A stretch of 64,000 bases of DNA from Carboxylicivirga marina (GCF_016612505.1 NZ_JAENRR010000022.1:1-64000); one strand, 5' to 3'. Shown: positions 36,513 through 46,409, numbered from the stretch's first letter. The notes: generated by a model not told the origin, from the sequence alone. A program made the numbers and translations.

Positions 36513-37589
36513 ATGATAAATAAAAATTCAATACTTCGATATAGCTCAATCATTCTTCTCGCATTGATTGTGACACTGATGGTTTCATGTAAAAATGAAG
36601 CTTCAAGTTTTAATACCGATGTTGCGGTTAATGTGTCTGTTCAAGAGGTGAAGAAGAAGCCCATTGAACAAACCCTGATTACTACAGGGTCGATAAAACC
36701 TCAGTTGGAAGCCAATCTTAAAACGGAGCTTACTGCTCACTATTATTTACAAACTAACCCAAAAACGGGTAAGCCTTTTAAAATGGGCGATAGAGTAAAA
36801 AAAGGACAGCTCATCATTCTTTTGGAAGACCAGGAATATACCAATAATGCCAACCTCGATGGAGCACATCTGGACATGGAGATTTCAGAAATGGAATATG
36901 AAAAACAACAAGCCTTATTTGAAAAAGGTGGTGTTACAAAGCGTGAGTTGGTGAATTCTGAAAAAACATTGCTAACATCAAAGCAAACATACCAAAATGC
37001 TGAGCTTAGTATTGAAAAGCTGAATATTCGTTCTCCTTTTGACGGCGTGATAACTGATTTGCCTTATTTTTCTCCGGGTATCCGTGTTGACAATGCCACA
37101 GCAGTGTTGAGTTTAATGAACTATTCAACCATGATGATGGATTTGAGCATGCCGGAAAACCTGCTAGGTCAGGTACGCATTGATCAGCAAGCCAACATTA
37201 TGAATTATGCCTTACCCAATGATACCTTAAAAGGTCGTATCACTGAATTGTCGCCTGCTATCGACATGGAGGCGCGCACATTCAAAGGACGATTAAAAGT
37301 TGATAATCATAGTGCATTATTGAAACCAGGAATGTTTGTTAAGGCCGAAATTGTGGTTGATCAGCGCGATAGTGCATTGGTCATACCTAAAGATGTGATC
37401 TTATCCGAAGGTAACCGAAGAATGGTATTTGTAGCTAAAAACTCTGCAGCTCAAAAACGTTATATCCGCACAGGGCTGGAAACGCTAACTGAAATTGAAG
37501 TGTTGGAAGGTTTGAAACCCGATGAACGCCTGATTATTAAAGGCTTTGAAACATTAAAGGATCGTTCGAAAGTGAAAGTCGTAAAGTAA
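36513..37589 (+). CDS. RND efflux periplasmic adaptor subunit (membrane fusion lipoprotein)
   Basis: 358 residues, lipoprotein signal ending MVSC (Cys26). The order is standard for HlyD/AcrA adaptors: first half of the lipoyl (biotinyl-like) domain (LKTELTAHYY, GDRVKKGQLIILLED), a short helical hairpin (about 115-160), the second lipoyl half (IRSPFDGVI), then beta-barrel and membrane-proximal domains ending GFETLKDRSKVKV. It bridges an inner-membrane RND pump to TolC. It lies 31 bases behind tolC and 184 bases before the RND gene. Confidence 0.9.
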   Translation: MINKNSILRYSSIILLALIVTLMVSCKNEASSFNTDVAVNVSVQEVKKKPIEQTLITTGSIKPQLEANLKTELTAHYYLQTNPKTGKPFKMGDRVKKGQLIILLEDQEYTNNANLDGAHLDMEISEMEYEKQQALFEKGGVTKRELVNSEKTLLTSKQTYQNAELSIEKLNIRSPFDGVITDLPYFSPGIRVDNATAVLSLMNYSTMMMDLSMPENLLGQVRIDQQANIMNYALPNDTLKGRITELSPAIDMEARTFKGRLKVDNHSALLKPGMFVKAEIVVDQRDSALVIPKDVILSEGNRRMVFVAKNSAAQKRYIRTGLETLTEIEVLEGLKPDERLIIKGFETLKDRSKVKVVK

Positions 37590-37638
37590 ATAATGCTTAG
37601 ATGAAAAGATTGACCTGTAATAGTTAATTACCGATGCT

Positions 37639-37704
37639 TATCGGATCGTAAACGGATAACTATCGGATCGCAAACTGATAACTATTCGTTGTAAAACAGG
37701 TAAG
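37639..37704 (+). repeat. Three 22-bp tandem repeats upstream of the RND gene
   Basis: Units at 37639-37660, 37661-37682 and 37683-37704. Units 1 and 2 differ at two positions (TATCGGATCG[T/C]AAAC[G/T]GATAAC); unit 3 is degenerate (TATTCGTTGTAAAACAGG...). A small perfect hairpin, CCGAT-GCTT-ATCGG (37631-37644), overlaps the first unit. The 22-bp period equals two helical turns, so these may be stacked binding sites for a regulator of the second half of the cluster, or an RNA structure that tunes expression between adaptor and pump. Confidence 0.75.
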
Positions 37705-37773
37705 CATGTGTTGTAAGCTAGTTAAATCAGTCTTTTATCTAATGTCAATTTGTAAAAATCTAACAACAATAAT

Positions 37774-40700
37774 ATGAGATCAATTTCTCGTTTTTCGGTT
37801 AATTACCCGGTTACAGTGTTGATGATTGTTTTAGGTATCATCTTATTGGGTGGTATCTCACTTTCACGACTAGGAACTGATTTGTTTCCCGATCTTCAAA
37901 ATCCAAGGATTTATGCCGAAATCATTTCAGGAGAGCGTTCGCCCGAAGAAATAGAAAAACGCTTTGTTGAACAGGTTGAAGCATTAGCGGTGCGTCAAAG
38001 TGGAGTTTTGAATGTTTCATCGGTAAGCCGGGTAGGTGCGGCCATTGTTACTGTTGAGTACGATTGGGGGAAAGATATTGATGAGGCTTTCCTTGACCTT
38101 CAGAAAGCTTTAACACCTGTTAGCCAGAATGAAGATGTAGAAGAACTTAATATTTCTCGTTTTGATCCGAATGCATCGCCTGTTATAAAAGCAGCTTTTA
38201 GTCATAATGAGGTCGATGACATGAATGCCCTGCGTAAAGTAGCAGAGAATTACATTCGTAACGAACTGATTCGCATTGAAGGTATTGCTGATATTCGTAT
38301 CTCGGGTGAAGAAAATGCCGAAGTAATGGTTGTCGCCGATCCGCATTTGCTTGATGTGAATAACCTGACCACCACATCCTTATTGAATACCATTAATAAT
38401 TTCAATCAGAATGTGTCTGGTGGCTCTATTGAAGAAATGGGCCAACGTTATATTATTAAAGGTTTAAGCTCATTATCGGCTCTTCATGATGTTGAAAACC
38501 TGGTGGTTAAATTGAATCAGAATGGTACGGAAGATATCCAACAGGGGGCAAGTCAGGCAACTTCAACTGAAACATCGCCAGTGCTTTTGAAGGATGTAGC
38601 TGTTGTTAAGCTGCAAAATAGAGAACCGGAAAGCATTGTCCGTATAAACGGACAAAGGTGTTTAGGTATTTCCATTTATAAAGAAACCCGATTTAATACG
38701 GTTGCGGCCGTAGAGAAATTAGAAGAAGCATTTACCGGCATTCAACAACGTTTGCCAGGATATCAATTGCAAGTAGTCAATAATCAGGGAGCTTTTATCC
38801 AAAGTGCCATAGGTGAGGTACAGGAGAGTGCACTACTGGGTATTATTCTCGCGGTTTTTGTATTGTTTATTTTCTTGCGTCGTTTTGGCGTTACGCTGAT
38901 TATTAGTCTGGCGATTCCGGTATCCATTATTGCTACTTTTAATTTAATGTACTTTAATGGTTTAACACTCAATATAATGACCTTGGGTGGTTTGGCTCTG
39001 GGAGCTGGTATGTTAGTTGATAATGCCATTGTGGTAGTTGAAAACATTGTCAGGAAAATTGAAGAAGGACTTCCGGTTAAGCAAGCAGCCATTGAGGGCA
39101 CATCAGAAGTAGGTGGGGCTCTAACAGCATCAACACTAACCACCATTGTTGTATTTCTTCCCATCGTATATTTGCACGGTGCTTCGGGTGAATTATTTAA
39201 GGATCAGGCCTGGACAGTGGCGTTCTCCTTGTTATCATCTTTAGTGGTGGCGCTGCTGGTTATACCGGTGTTAAGCAAATATGTATTTAAAGGTAGTGAA
39301 AGAAAAACTCCGGTGAATAAGCCAACAGAGACAGGGTTTAAAGCTTATCATCGTTTCTTAACAAGGGTCTTGAATAACAGAGCATATATTTTAGTTGGAG
39401 CATTATGTATTATCGCTGTTACAGCATGGATATTGCCCCGTGTTGGAAGTGAGTTTATGCCTGAGATACAATCCAATGAAGTAACCATTGAAACTGTTTT
39501 TCCTGCTGGTACATCACTTAATAAAACGGATGTTACGCTTATTCAAATGGAGCAAATGGTTATGGATGCTTTTGGTGATAAGCTGAAATGGATATACACA
39601 CATGCCGGACCAGAAACTTCTGGCGAAACAGCTTCAACATCAGAGCAGGGCGAAAATACGGGCTTTATAAAGCTGGTATTAAAAGATGAAGTGCATGCGT
39701 CATTTACTCAGGTTGTAGCGGTCTTAAACGAGCTTTTTGGAAGTGTAAGCGGACTTGAAATGCGCTTTGTGCAAGAACAATCGGCCATTCAAACATTACT
39801 TGGGAACGACGAAGCTCCTTTAGTAATCGAAATTGAAGATAATAATTCCGATAATTTGGAGGAGTCAGCTATTTTGGTAACCGAGAGTATCCGACAAAAT
39901 ACTGAGATATACAATGTTAAAAGTTCATTTGAAGATGGTGCGCCTGAGGTAAACGTAGTGATTGATCGTATAAGGGCTGGTATCTTTAACCTGGATGTAT
40001 CAAGCATTATGAGCAACCTGTCTAACTACCTTTCCTCAAAGGATGGCGGAAGCATGGAGATCAATGGCGATTTAACCGACATAACTCTTGAAACGCCTGA
40101 TGTCAGACTTAATGAATTGGCCGATTTGAAAATTTCACAAGGCGATAAGGATGTCCTATTATCAGAAGTAGCAACAATATCAATTGGTCAGGCACCACGA
40201 GAAGTATTACGAAACAATCAAAAACGAGTGATTCGTATATCGGCTATGGTAACTGATAACAGACCTTTTGATCATTTTGCAGCCGATTTAGAACAGTCAA
40301 TTCAACAACTAAATATTAACCCAACATCAACAGTAAGTATTTTGGGTGAAGAAGAGAAGCGTAAAGAAGCTTTTGGAAGCCTTCAGTTTGCGCTTATTTT
40401 GTCAATCATTTTGGTATACATGGTAATGGCTTCGCAGTTTGAATCATTGTTACATCCGTTTACCATATTGTTAACCATTCCTTTGGCAGGAGTTGGTGCT
40501 GTTTGGGCTTTTTACATCTTAGGTCATACTTTTAATATTATGGCCTACATTGGTATTGTAATGTTAGCTGGTATTGCGGTTAACGACTCCATTATACTGG
40601 TGGATGCTATCAATCAGTATAAAAAGGGAGGAATGTCCTTAAAAGATGCTGTTATTGCTGCAGGTCAGCAACGTGTCAGGCCAATATTAATGACCAGTTT

Positions 40701-40875
40701 AACCACTATTTTAGCTCTGGTGCCCTTGACGTTCGGATTTGGTGATAGTGCCTCATTACGTGCGCCAATGGCCATTGCAGTTATTGGAGGTCTGGTTACA
40801 TCGACGCTATTAACGTTGGTGGTGATACCTTGTGTGTATTTTGTGTTTGACCACTTATTTAACCGAACCAAATAG
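37774..40875 (+). CDS. RND efflux transporter permease (AcrB-like)
   Basis: 1033 residues, the usual length. It has the RND layout: first helix (SVNYPVTVLMIVLGIILLGG-like start at residues 8-28), porter domain, six helices with LGAGMLVDNAIVVVENI near residues 405-425 (Asp of the proton relay, with Asn in place of the second Asp), a second porter domain, and a second bundle ending GGLVTSTLLTLVVIPCVYF. It uses proton import to export hydrophobic or amphiphilic compounds through the adaptor and TolC. The next gene starts 11 bases later and encodes another RND protein, so the two may form a hetero-trimer, as in some other pumps with two permeases. Confidence 0.92.
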   Translation: MRSISRFSVNYPVTVLMIVLGIILLGGISLSRLGTDLFPDLQNPRIYAEIISGERSPEEIEKRFVEQVEALAVRQSGVLNVSSVSRVGAAIVTVEYDWGKDIDEAFLDLQKALTPVSQNEDVEELNISRFDPNASPVIKAAFSHNEVDDMNALRKVAENYIRNELIRIEGIADIRISGEENAEVMVVADPHLLDVNNLTTTSLLNTINNFNQNVSGGSIEEMGQRYIIKGLSSLSALHDVENLVVKLNQNGTEDIQQGASQATSTETSPVLLKDVAVVKLQNREPESIVRINGQRCLGISIYKETRFNTVAAVEKLEEAFTGIQQRLPGYQLQVVNNQGAFIQSAIGEVQESALLGIILAVFVLFIFLRRFGVTLIISLAIPVSIIATFNLMYFNGLTLNIMTLGGLALGAGMLVDNAIVVVENIVRKIEEGLPVKQAAIEGTSEVGGALTASTLTTIVVFLPIVYLHGASGELFKDQAWTVAFSLLSSLVVALLVIPVLSKYVFKGSERKTPVNKPTETGFKAYHRFLTRVLNNRAYILVGALCIIAVTAWILPRVGSEFMPEIQSNEVTIETVFPAGTSLNKTDVTLIQMEQMVMDAFGDKLKWIYTHAGPETSGETASTSEQGENTGFIKLVLKDEVHASFTQVVAVLNELFGSVSGLEMRFVQEQSAIQTLLGNDEAPLVIEIEDNNSDNLEESAILVTESIRQNTEIYNVKSSFEDGAPEVNVVIDRIRAGIFNLDVSSIMSNLSNYLSSKDGGSMEINGDLTDITLETPDVRLNELADLKISQGDKDVLLSEVATISIGQAPREVLRNNQKRVIRISAMVTDNRPFDHFAADLEQSIQQLNINPTSTVSILGEEEKRKEAFGSLQFALILSIILVYMVMASQFESLLHPFTILLTIPLAGVGAVWAFYILGHTFNIMAYIGIVMLAGIAVNDSIILVDAINQYKKGGMSLKDAVIAAGQQRVRPILMTSLTTILALVPLTFGFGDSASLRAPMAIAVIGGLVTSTLLTLVVIPCVYFVFDHLFNRTK

Positions 40876-40886
40876 AGTTGGCAGGT

Positions 40887-43800
40887 ATGAGAGAATTAAT
40901 AAATCGAAAAGTACTTGTCAGCATGTTGTTTGTGGCACTCACCATGTTGGGTGTTATTTCATACAGACAATTGTCCTTTGAATTGTTGCCCAATACTGAA
41001 TATCCTCTACTGTTTGTGCAGGTAAGAGCTAGTACCGAATTGGATCCTTTGCACATGGAACAAGAAGGAGCCATACCTGTTGAAGGCATCATAAGTACTT
41101 TGGAAGGCATTGAGAAAATAGAAACACGGGTGCGACCAGGGCAAGCCATGATTTTGGTATACCTTTCGCGTAATGCTGACGTCAAATACAGTTATCTCAA
41201 ACTTGTTGAGAAGATCGAGGGTGCGTCAAACGTTCTACCTGAAACAATGATGGCTCAAGTGTTTAAAGCTGATGTGGAGCAAGTTAATAGTCAGTTTATG
41301 ACTGTTCAGGTCAGGGGTGAAGGTGGTGTTGACCGTATTAGAAATGTCATCGAGCAAGATATAAAAAGTAAACTCGAAAGTGTTGATGGTGTTTCATCGA
41401 TTCAGGTTTCTGGTGGTCGGCAAAAATCAGTTGAAATCATTTGTCGTCAGGATGTATTGGATAGTTATGGCTTAACATCCGGCCGCATTCGCCAATTGAT
41501 TACTTCCGGACAGAATGAGAAAGTTTTCGCCGGGAAAGTAGTGAAAGGTCAAATGCAATATTATGTCACTGCTGAGGCTGACTATAATCGCATTAGTGAT
41601 GTGGAGAATATTGTGGTGAAGGCTGATGGACCAGTACTGTTAAAAGATGTAGCGCAAGTAAACTTTAGTGTTAAAGAAGATGATTCATACAGTCGTGTGA
41701 ATGGTATGGAATCGGTGTCAATTTCTATTGCGAAAGATGCCCAGGTCAACATGATTGATTTATCAGAGAATACCATTCATTTGATTGATCAGATAAACGA
41801 CGAATATAAAGCCAATGGAATTGAGCTGGTTGTAGTTAGTAATCAGGCTGAAACAATGGAAAGTAATCTCGATTCAATTATTGAGTTAGCTTTTGTAGGT
41901 GGCATATTGGCCATATTTGTTTTATGGATATTCTTAAACAATATTCCGTTAGTAGGAATGGTAATGCTATCTGTTCCACTTTCGGTATATGGAGCATTTA
42001 ACTTTTTCTTTGCCAGCGATATTTCAATTAATGTGTTAACCTTGGTTGGATTGGCATTAGCCATTGGTATGTTGCTCGATAATAGTGTGGTAGTGATGGA
42101 GAATATCTATCGCGTTGCATCAACTGGCAGGCATTCAGGAGAGGATAGTGTGGTTAAGGGAACCAAAGAAGTGTGGCGCTCGGTAACAGCTGCCACCTTA
42201 ACAACAATCTCTGTATTTCTACCATTTGTTTTCTCAGAGCAGATGATTTTCAGAGAAATAGCGAAACACATTAGTGTATCCATAATTTCAACTTTGGTGG
42301 TGTCATTGCTAGTGGCATTAATCCTTATTCCAATGCTTTCCCATTTATTCCTGTCAGGGATAGTACGAAATCGCATTGAAGCTCTGGAGAAGCTGGATTT
42401 ACACAATAAACTGGTGCAGTACTATATTTTGCTGTTAAAAGCTACATTACGTCGACCTGCAGTAACCATTATTGGTATTTTGCTTGTGTTTTTTGTAGTT
42501 CTCATTGTTAGTATTGGTGTTAGTGTAACAACACAACAAGAGGCCGAAACCAAAGAGTTTAACATTAGCGTTGAGATGTCAGCAGGCTCCATGTTATCTA
42601 ATACTGACAAGGTGGTGCGTGAAATTGAGAACCGATTGGCAGATATTGAAGAGAAGGAGGATGTAGTGGCTCAGGTTTACGAAGATGAGGCCAGCATTTC
42701 TGTTATTCTGAAAGAAGACTATCAAAAAATTGCCAAACGCTCCATTCCTGAAATTCGGGCTGACATACAAGAGCGCATTGATGAAGTGGAGGGCGGGGAG
42801 ATTAGTCTTTCACAAAGTTCAACATCGGCCATGGGTGGCAATGGTGCTTTTGGTTCAAACCCTGGTTTAGGTATGATGATGTTTCTTGGTTTGGGTGAAC
42901 AGGAAGAAAAGGTGGTAATCAAAGGGGAGGACTATGACCAAATGCTCATGGTGGCCAATGATATTAAATACTATTTAGAGAACAATATTGATAACCTGCA
43001 GCGTGCCCGTATATCTAGCTCCAATAAACGACCGGAAGTTCATTTAGATATGGATGGTTATTTAATGGGGCTTATGAATATTTCACCTAATAACGTGGCA
43101 TCTGAATTATTTACTTTTCGTTCAGAAGTGAGTTCAGGCGGGCAATTGAAAGTTGATAATGAGACCTATGACATCATCATGAAGACGGTGGATGATGACC
43201 GTTTAGATGAAATACCGGCCAAAACAATGGATGACTTGCAAAAGTTAAACATCACCAATAATCAGGATGCTATTGTGCCACTGCGAGATTTCTCAGAAAT
43301 AAACTACGCATCCGGGCGTACGGAGATAATGCGTGTTAATCAGGAGAAAGAGATAGAAGTAACTTACCGCTTCTCTGATGAAGTAAATAACTCAAAAACC
43401 ATATTGGAAGATGCTCGTTTGCAAGTGGATGAACTAGTGGCTTCAATTCCGGTTTCTTCAAAGGTATCCTTAAAGGTGATACATGAAGAAGACATGTTTG
43501 CCGAGTTTAAGTTTTTAGGCTTAATTGGCTTGCTGTTAGTATTTATGATATTAGCATCGGTGTTTGAATCTTTAACTGCGCCGGTAGTGATGCTCTTTTC
43601 TGTTCCTTTGGCTGCTATAGGCTCATTATTAGCCTTGGTGCTAACAGGTAATTCACTGCTCAATATCAACACATTCATTGGTTTCCTGATTTTACTCGGA
43701 GTGGTGGTCAATAATGGGATTTTGCTGATTGACTATTCGCGACAGCTTAGACGAGAAGGTTATAATCATGCCCGTGCATTGATGCAAGCAGGTATCTCTC

Positions 43801-45614
43801 GTATTCGACCTATAACCATTACAGCCATAACCACAATTATAGCTATGATGCCATTGGCTATGGGGAAATCGGAATACGTAGGTGTTTTAGGGGCGCCCTT
43901 TGCCATTACAGTAGTTGGCGGATTAAGTTTTAGTACCCTGTTAACGTTGGTATTTATGCCAACATTTGCCTTTGGTCTAGACAGTGCATTGGGGTGGATT
44001 CGTAGCCTTCAATTTTGGCTGAAAATGCTCATTTATGTATTATGGACGGGCGGATTAGCTTTGGTTTATTTTTATTCAGATGCCTCATTTGCCTGGCAAA
44101 TGCTTTATGGAGTGTTGATAATTAGTGGTGTTCCGTCTATCGTGTATTTTGTGAAATCATCATTGCGAATGGCAAGTGCTAATTTATTGAAGCCTGAGGA
44201 AGAAGTGAATATCACCATTCGTAATCTGGTGAAAGTATACGACAGAGATACCCAGTTTATTCGTGAATATAAAGCACGTTTGAAAAAGCAAAGGGACATC
44301 GATTCTTCAAAAAATAAATCGAAAAGACAGTTTATTAAGCAATTGGTTTGGCAAGTGCCATTATTTGGTTTTGCCATCTACTTTACCTGGTGGTACCTCG
44401 ATACCGTTTTATGGGGGTTGGTGTTCACCATCCTTAATTATTTCTTTTTCAAACAGGTTTATAATGATTGGTTTAGGTCAAATGAAAAACAAAACCGTTT
44501 TGTAAATCTGCTTGGCAAATTAATAAACCTTGGTTATCCGGCCATTGGAATGGTGATACTTGCAATGCATTGGAGTGCCCTTTCTCTTGCCATAGTTGTG
44601 GGTGTTTTATGGTATTTATTATTAATACTAGTTCACTCTGGCAAGAAATTGAAAAGTGAAAAAGTAAACATTGAACGTATTACCGGACGATTTGCTGGCT
44701 GGCGACGTTCATATTACCGCTTATTAAGAAGTATGCCTGGTATAGGTAAACAAAAGACACCATTCAAGGCGCTTAAAGGCATTTCATTGGAGTTTAAAAC
44801 GGGTATGATTGGTTTGCTCGGCCCCAATGGTGCTGGTAAAACGACTTTAATGCGAATTATCTGTGGCGTATTGGAACAAAGCTATGGTAAAGTATATATC
44901 AATGGCTATGATACAGCAGAAAAGCGTGAAGAACTGCAAGGGATTATTGGTTATTTGCCGCAGGAGTTTGGAACTTATGAAAATATGTCTGCATTTGAGT
45001 TTCTGGATTATCAGGCTATTGTAAGAGGAATTACTGAAGCTGCACTTAGAGAAGAACGTTTAGAGTATGTGTTAAAATCAGTGCATATGTGGGAGCGAAA
45101 GGACGATAAAATTGGCTCGTTCTCAGGTGGTATGAAACAGCGAATTGGTATTGCTATGATTTTGCTTCATCTGCCAAAAATATTGGTTGTTGATGAACCA
45201 ACGGCAGGTTTGGATCCACGCGAACGTATTCGTTTTCGAAATTTATTGGTTGAGTTAAGTCGCGAGCGTATTGTTTTATTCTCAACACATATTATTGAAG
45301 ATATATCAAGTTCGTGTAATCAGGTAGCGGTAATGAGCAAAGGAGACCTGAAATATTGGGGCGAGCCAAGTCAAATGGTTAATATAGCCAACAATAAAGT
45401 ATGGCAATTTGATATTAAAGCCGAGGATTTTGAATCGGTTAATAAGCAACATTTGGTAGTACATCATATGCGAGACAGAGAAAATATCAGAGTACGTTGT
45501 ATTGCTAATAGTAAACCGGTGGAGGATGCTGTTGGCGTAAGTGCCGTTTTAGAAGATGCCTATATCTGGTTATTAAAAAACAATTTAAGGAAACACTCAG
45601 ATGACAAACATTAA
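40887..45614 (+). CDS. RND permease fused to a membrane-split ABC ATPase domain
   Basis: 1575 residues from the ATG at 40887 (the frame opens at a TTG at 40878). Residues 1 to about 1030 are a complete RND permease (LALAIGMLLDNSVVVMENIYR motif, final LVFMPTFAF). Then two helices (about 1040-1085) precede NITIRNLVKVY (1108-1118), which looks like the first strand and A-loop Tyr of an ABC domain. It is followed by about 175 residues with a charged stretch and four to five membrane helices. The ABC domain resumes at KALKGISLEF (1294), with Walker A GPNGAGKTT (1312-1320), signature SFSGGMKQR (1411-1419), Walker B ILVVDEPTAGLD (1432-1443) and H-loop STHII. All catalytic motifs are intact. The frame is continuous over 4.7 kb. 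The gene overlaps the next permease gene by 14 bases. Confidence 0.9.
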   Translation: MRELINRKVLVSMLFVALTMLGVISYRQLSFELLPNTEYPLLFVQVRASTELDPLHMEQEGAIPVEGIISTLEGIEKIETRVRPGQAMILVYLSRNADVKYSYLKLVEKIEGASNVLPETMMAQVFKADVEQVNSQFMTVQVRGEGGVDRIRNVIEQDIKSKLESVDGVSSIQVSGGRQKSVEIICRQDVLDSYGLTSGRIRQLITSGQNEKVFAGKVVKGQMQYYVTAEADYNRISDVENIVVKADGPVLLKDVAQVNFSVKEDDSYSRVNGMESVSISIAKDAQVNMIDLSENTIHLIDQINDEYKANGIELVVVSNQAETMESNLDSIIELAFVGGILAIFVLWIFLNNIPLVGMVMLSVPLSVYGAFNFFFASDISINVLTLVGLALAIGMLLDNSVVVMENIYRVASTGRHSGEDSVVKGTKEVWRSVTAATLTTISVFLPFVFSEQMIFREIAKHISVSIISTLVVSLLVALILIPMLSHLFLSGIVRNRIEALEKLDLHNKLVQYYILLLKATLRRPAVTIIGILLVFFVVLIVSIGVSVTTQQEAETKEFNISVEMSAGSMLSNTDKVVREIENRLADIEEKEDVVAQVYEDEASISVILKEDYQKIAKRSIPEIRADIQERIDEVEGGEISLSQSSTSAMGGNGAFGSNPGLGMMMFLGLGEQEEKVVIKGEDYDQMLMVANDIKYYLENNIDNLQRARISSSNKRPEVHLDMDGYLMGLMNISPNNVASELFTFRSEVSSGGQLKVDNETYDIIMKTVDDDRLDEIPAKTMDDLQKLNITNNQDAIVPLRDFSEINYASGRTEIMRVNQEKEIEVTYRFSDEVNNSKTILEDARLQVDELVASIPVSSKVSLKVIHEEDMFAEFKFLGLIGLLLVFMILASVFESLTAPVVMLFSVPLAAIGSLLALVLTGNSLLNINTFIGFLILLGVVVNNGILLIDYSRQLRREGYNHARALMQAGISRIRPITITAITTIIAMMPLAMGKSEYVGVLGAPFAITVVGGLSFSTLLTLVFMPTFAFGLDSALGWIRSLQFWLKMLIYVLWTGGLALVYFYSDASFAWQMLYGVLIISGVPSIVYFVKSSLRMASANLLKPEEEVNITIRNLVKVYDRDTQFIREYKARLKKQRDIDSSKNKSKRQFIKQLVWQVPLFGFAIYFTWWYLDTVLWGLVFTILNYFFFKQVYNDWFRSNEKQNRFVNLLGKLINLGYPAIGMVILAMHWSALSLAIVVGVLWYLLLILVHSGKKLKSEKVNIERITGRFAGWRRSYYRLLRSMPGIGKQKTPFKALKGISLEFKTGMIGLLGPNGAGKTTLMRIICGVLEQSYGKVYINGYDTAEKREELQGIIGYLPQEFGTYENMSAFEFLDYQAIVRGITEAALREERLEYVLKSVHMWERKDDKIGSFSGGMKQRIGIAMILLHLPKILVVDEPTAGLDPRERIRFRNLLVELSRERIVLFSTHIIEDISSSCNQVAVMSKGDLKYWGEPSQMVNIANNKVWQFDIKAEDFESVNKQHLVVHHMRDRENIRVRCIANSKPVEDAVGVSAVLEDAYIWLLKNNLRKHSDDKH

Positions 45615-46320
45615 AAGCATAGCCAGCCTTAAATTACTTCTTAAGTTTATCAAGTATAACCTTAAGATAGTTTTCGGAAACAAATTTGTGTATTTCTTAG
45701 GAGCATCACTTATATTCTACCTTTTAATTACTTCCATTAGCTTGTTTGCAGCCGATTCAGTTAGTGTCGAAGGAGTATATTATCAGTTAATGTTCCCTGC
45801 TTTTTTGCTCATCTTTTTTCCGACTACTTATGGCATTCAAAACGATGAAGATGCACGTATTCTCGAAATCTTATTTGGTATACCTAATTATCGCTATAAA
45901 ATATGGTTGGTCAGACTGGTGATGGCCTTTTTTATGGTCTTTTGGTTTATCTTTTTAATGACTAACCTTAGTAGTTTTTTGCTCATTAATATTCCAGTTT
46001 GGGAAATGACTTTACGCCTTATGGTTCCAGTGCTACTATTCGGTATGTTAGGATTCTTTTTTAGCACCGTGGTAAAAAATGGTAACGGAACGGCTGTTGT
46101 GGTGGTAATAATTGGTTTGCTGGTATGGCTGTTTACCGAATTCATGGAAGGAAGTCCCTGGAATGTGTTTTTAAATCCGTTTGATTTGCCATCAGGTATG
46201 AGTGAGATAGTATGGGATAGTGTTGTGTTAAAACATATGCGAACATGGCTTATAGTTGCATCTGTAGCATCTCTTTGGGGATTGCTTAACCTTCAGAACA
46301 GAGAGAAGTTTATAAAATAA
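45601..46320 (+). CDS. ABC-2-type transporter permease
   Basis: 239 residues with six predicted membrane helices (about 25-50, 62-78, 98-122, 130-155, 160-180 and 212-230) and short loops, the topology of ABC-2 permeases. The segment DEDARILEILFGIPNYRYKI is charged and probably cytosolic, where the coupling helix to an ATPase would sit. It starts 14 bases inside the preceding RND-ABC fusion gene, which argues that it is the membrane partner of that fusion's ATPase domain. A terminator follows and ends the cluster. Confidence 0.78.
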   Translation: MTNIKSIASLKLLLKFIKYNLKIVFGNKFVYFLGASLIFYLLITSISLFAADSVSVEGVYYQLMFPAFLLIFFPTTYGIQNDEDARILEILFGIPNYRYKIWLVRLVMAFFMVFWFIFLMTNLSSFLLINIPVWEMTLRLMVPVLLFGMLGFFFSTVVKNGNGTAVVVVIIGLLVWLFTEFMEGSPWNVFLNPFDLPSGMSEIVWDSVVLKHMRTWLIVASVASLWGLLNLQNREKFIK

Positions 46321-46387
46321 ACTGTTGAAGAGTTTAAAACTAAAGTTTTTGCCTATTCGAGTACTAACTTTGACTAACAAGCATAAA

Positions 46388-46409
46388 AAAAGCGCCAATA
46401 GGCGCTTTT
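46388..46409. terminator. Bidirectional terminator
   Basis: AAAAGCGCC, loop AATA, GGCGCTTTT. It is preceded by A residues and followed by CTTTT, so it ends both the ABC-RND cluster (plus strand, stop at 46320) and the small HTH gene (minus strand, stop at 46430). Confidence 0.88.

Noticed and set aside
38784-39164. Minus-strand frame of 126 codons opposite the RND gene
   Set aside because: Antisense shadow produced by codon bias of the RND gene; no start context or motif of its own.
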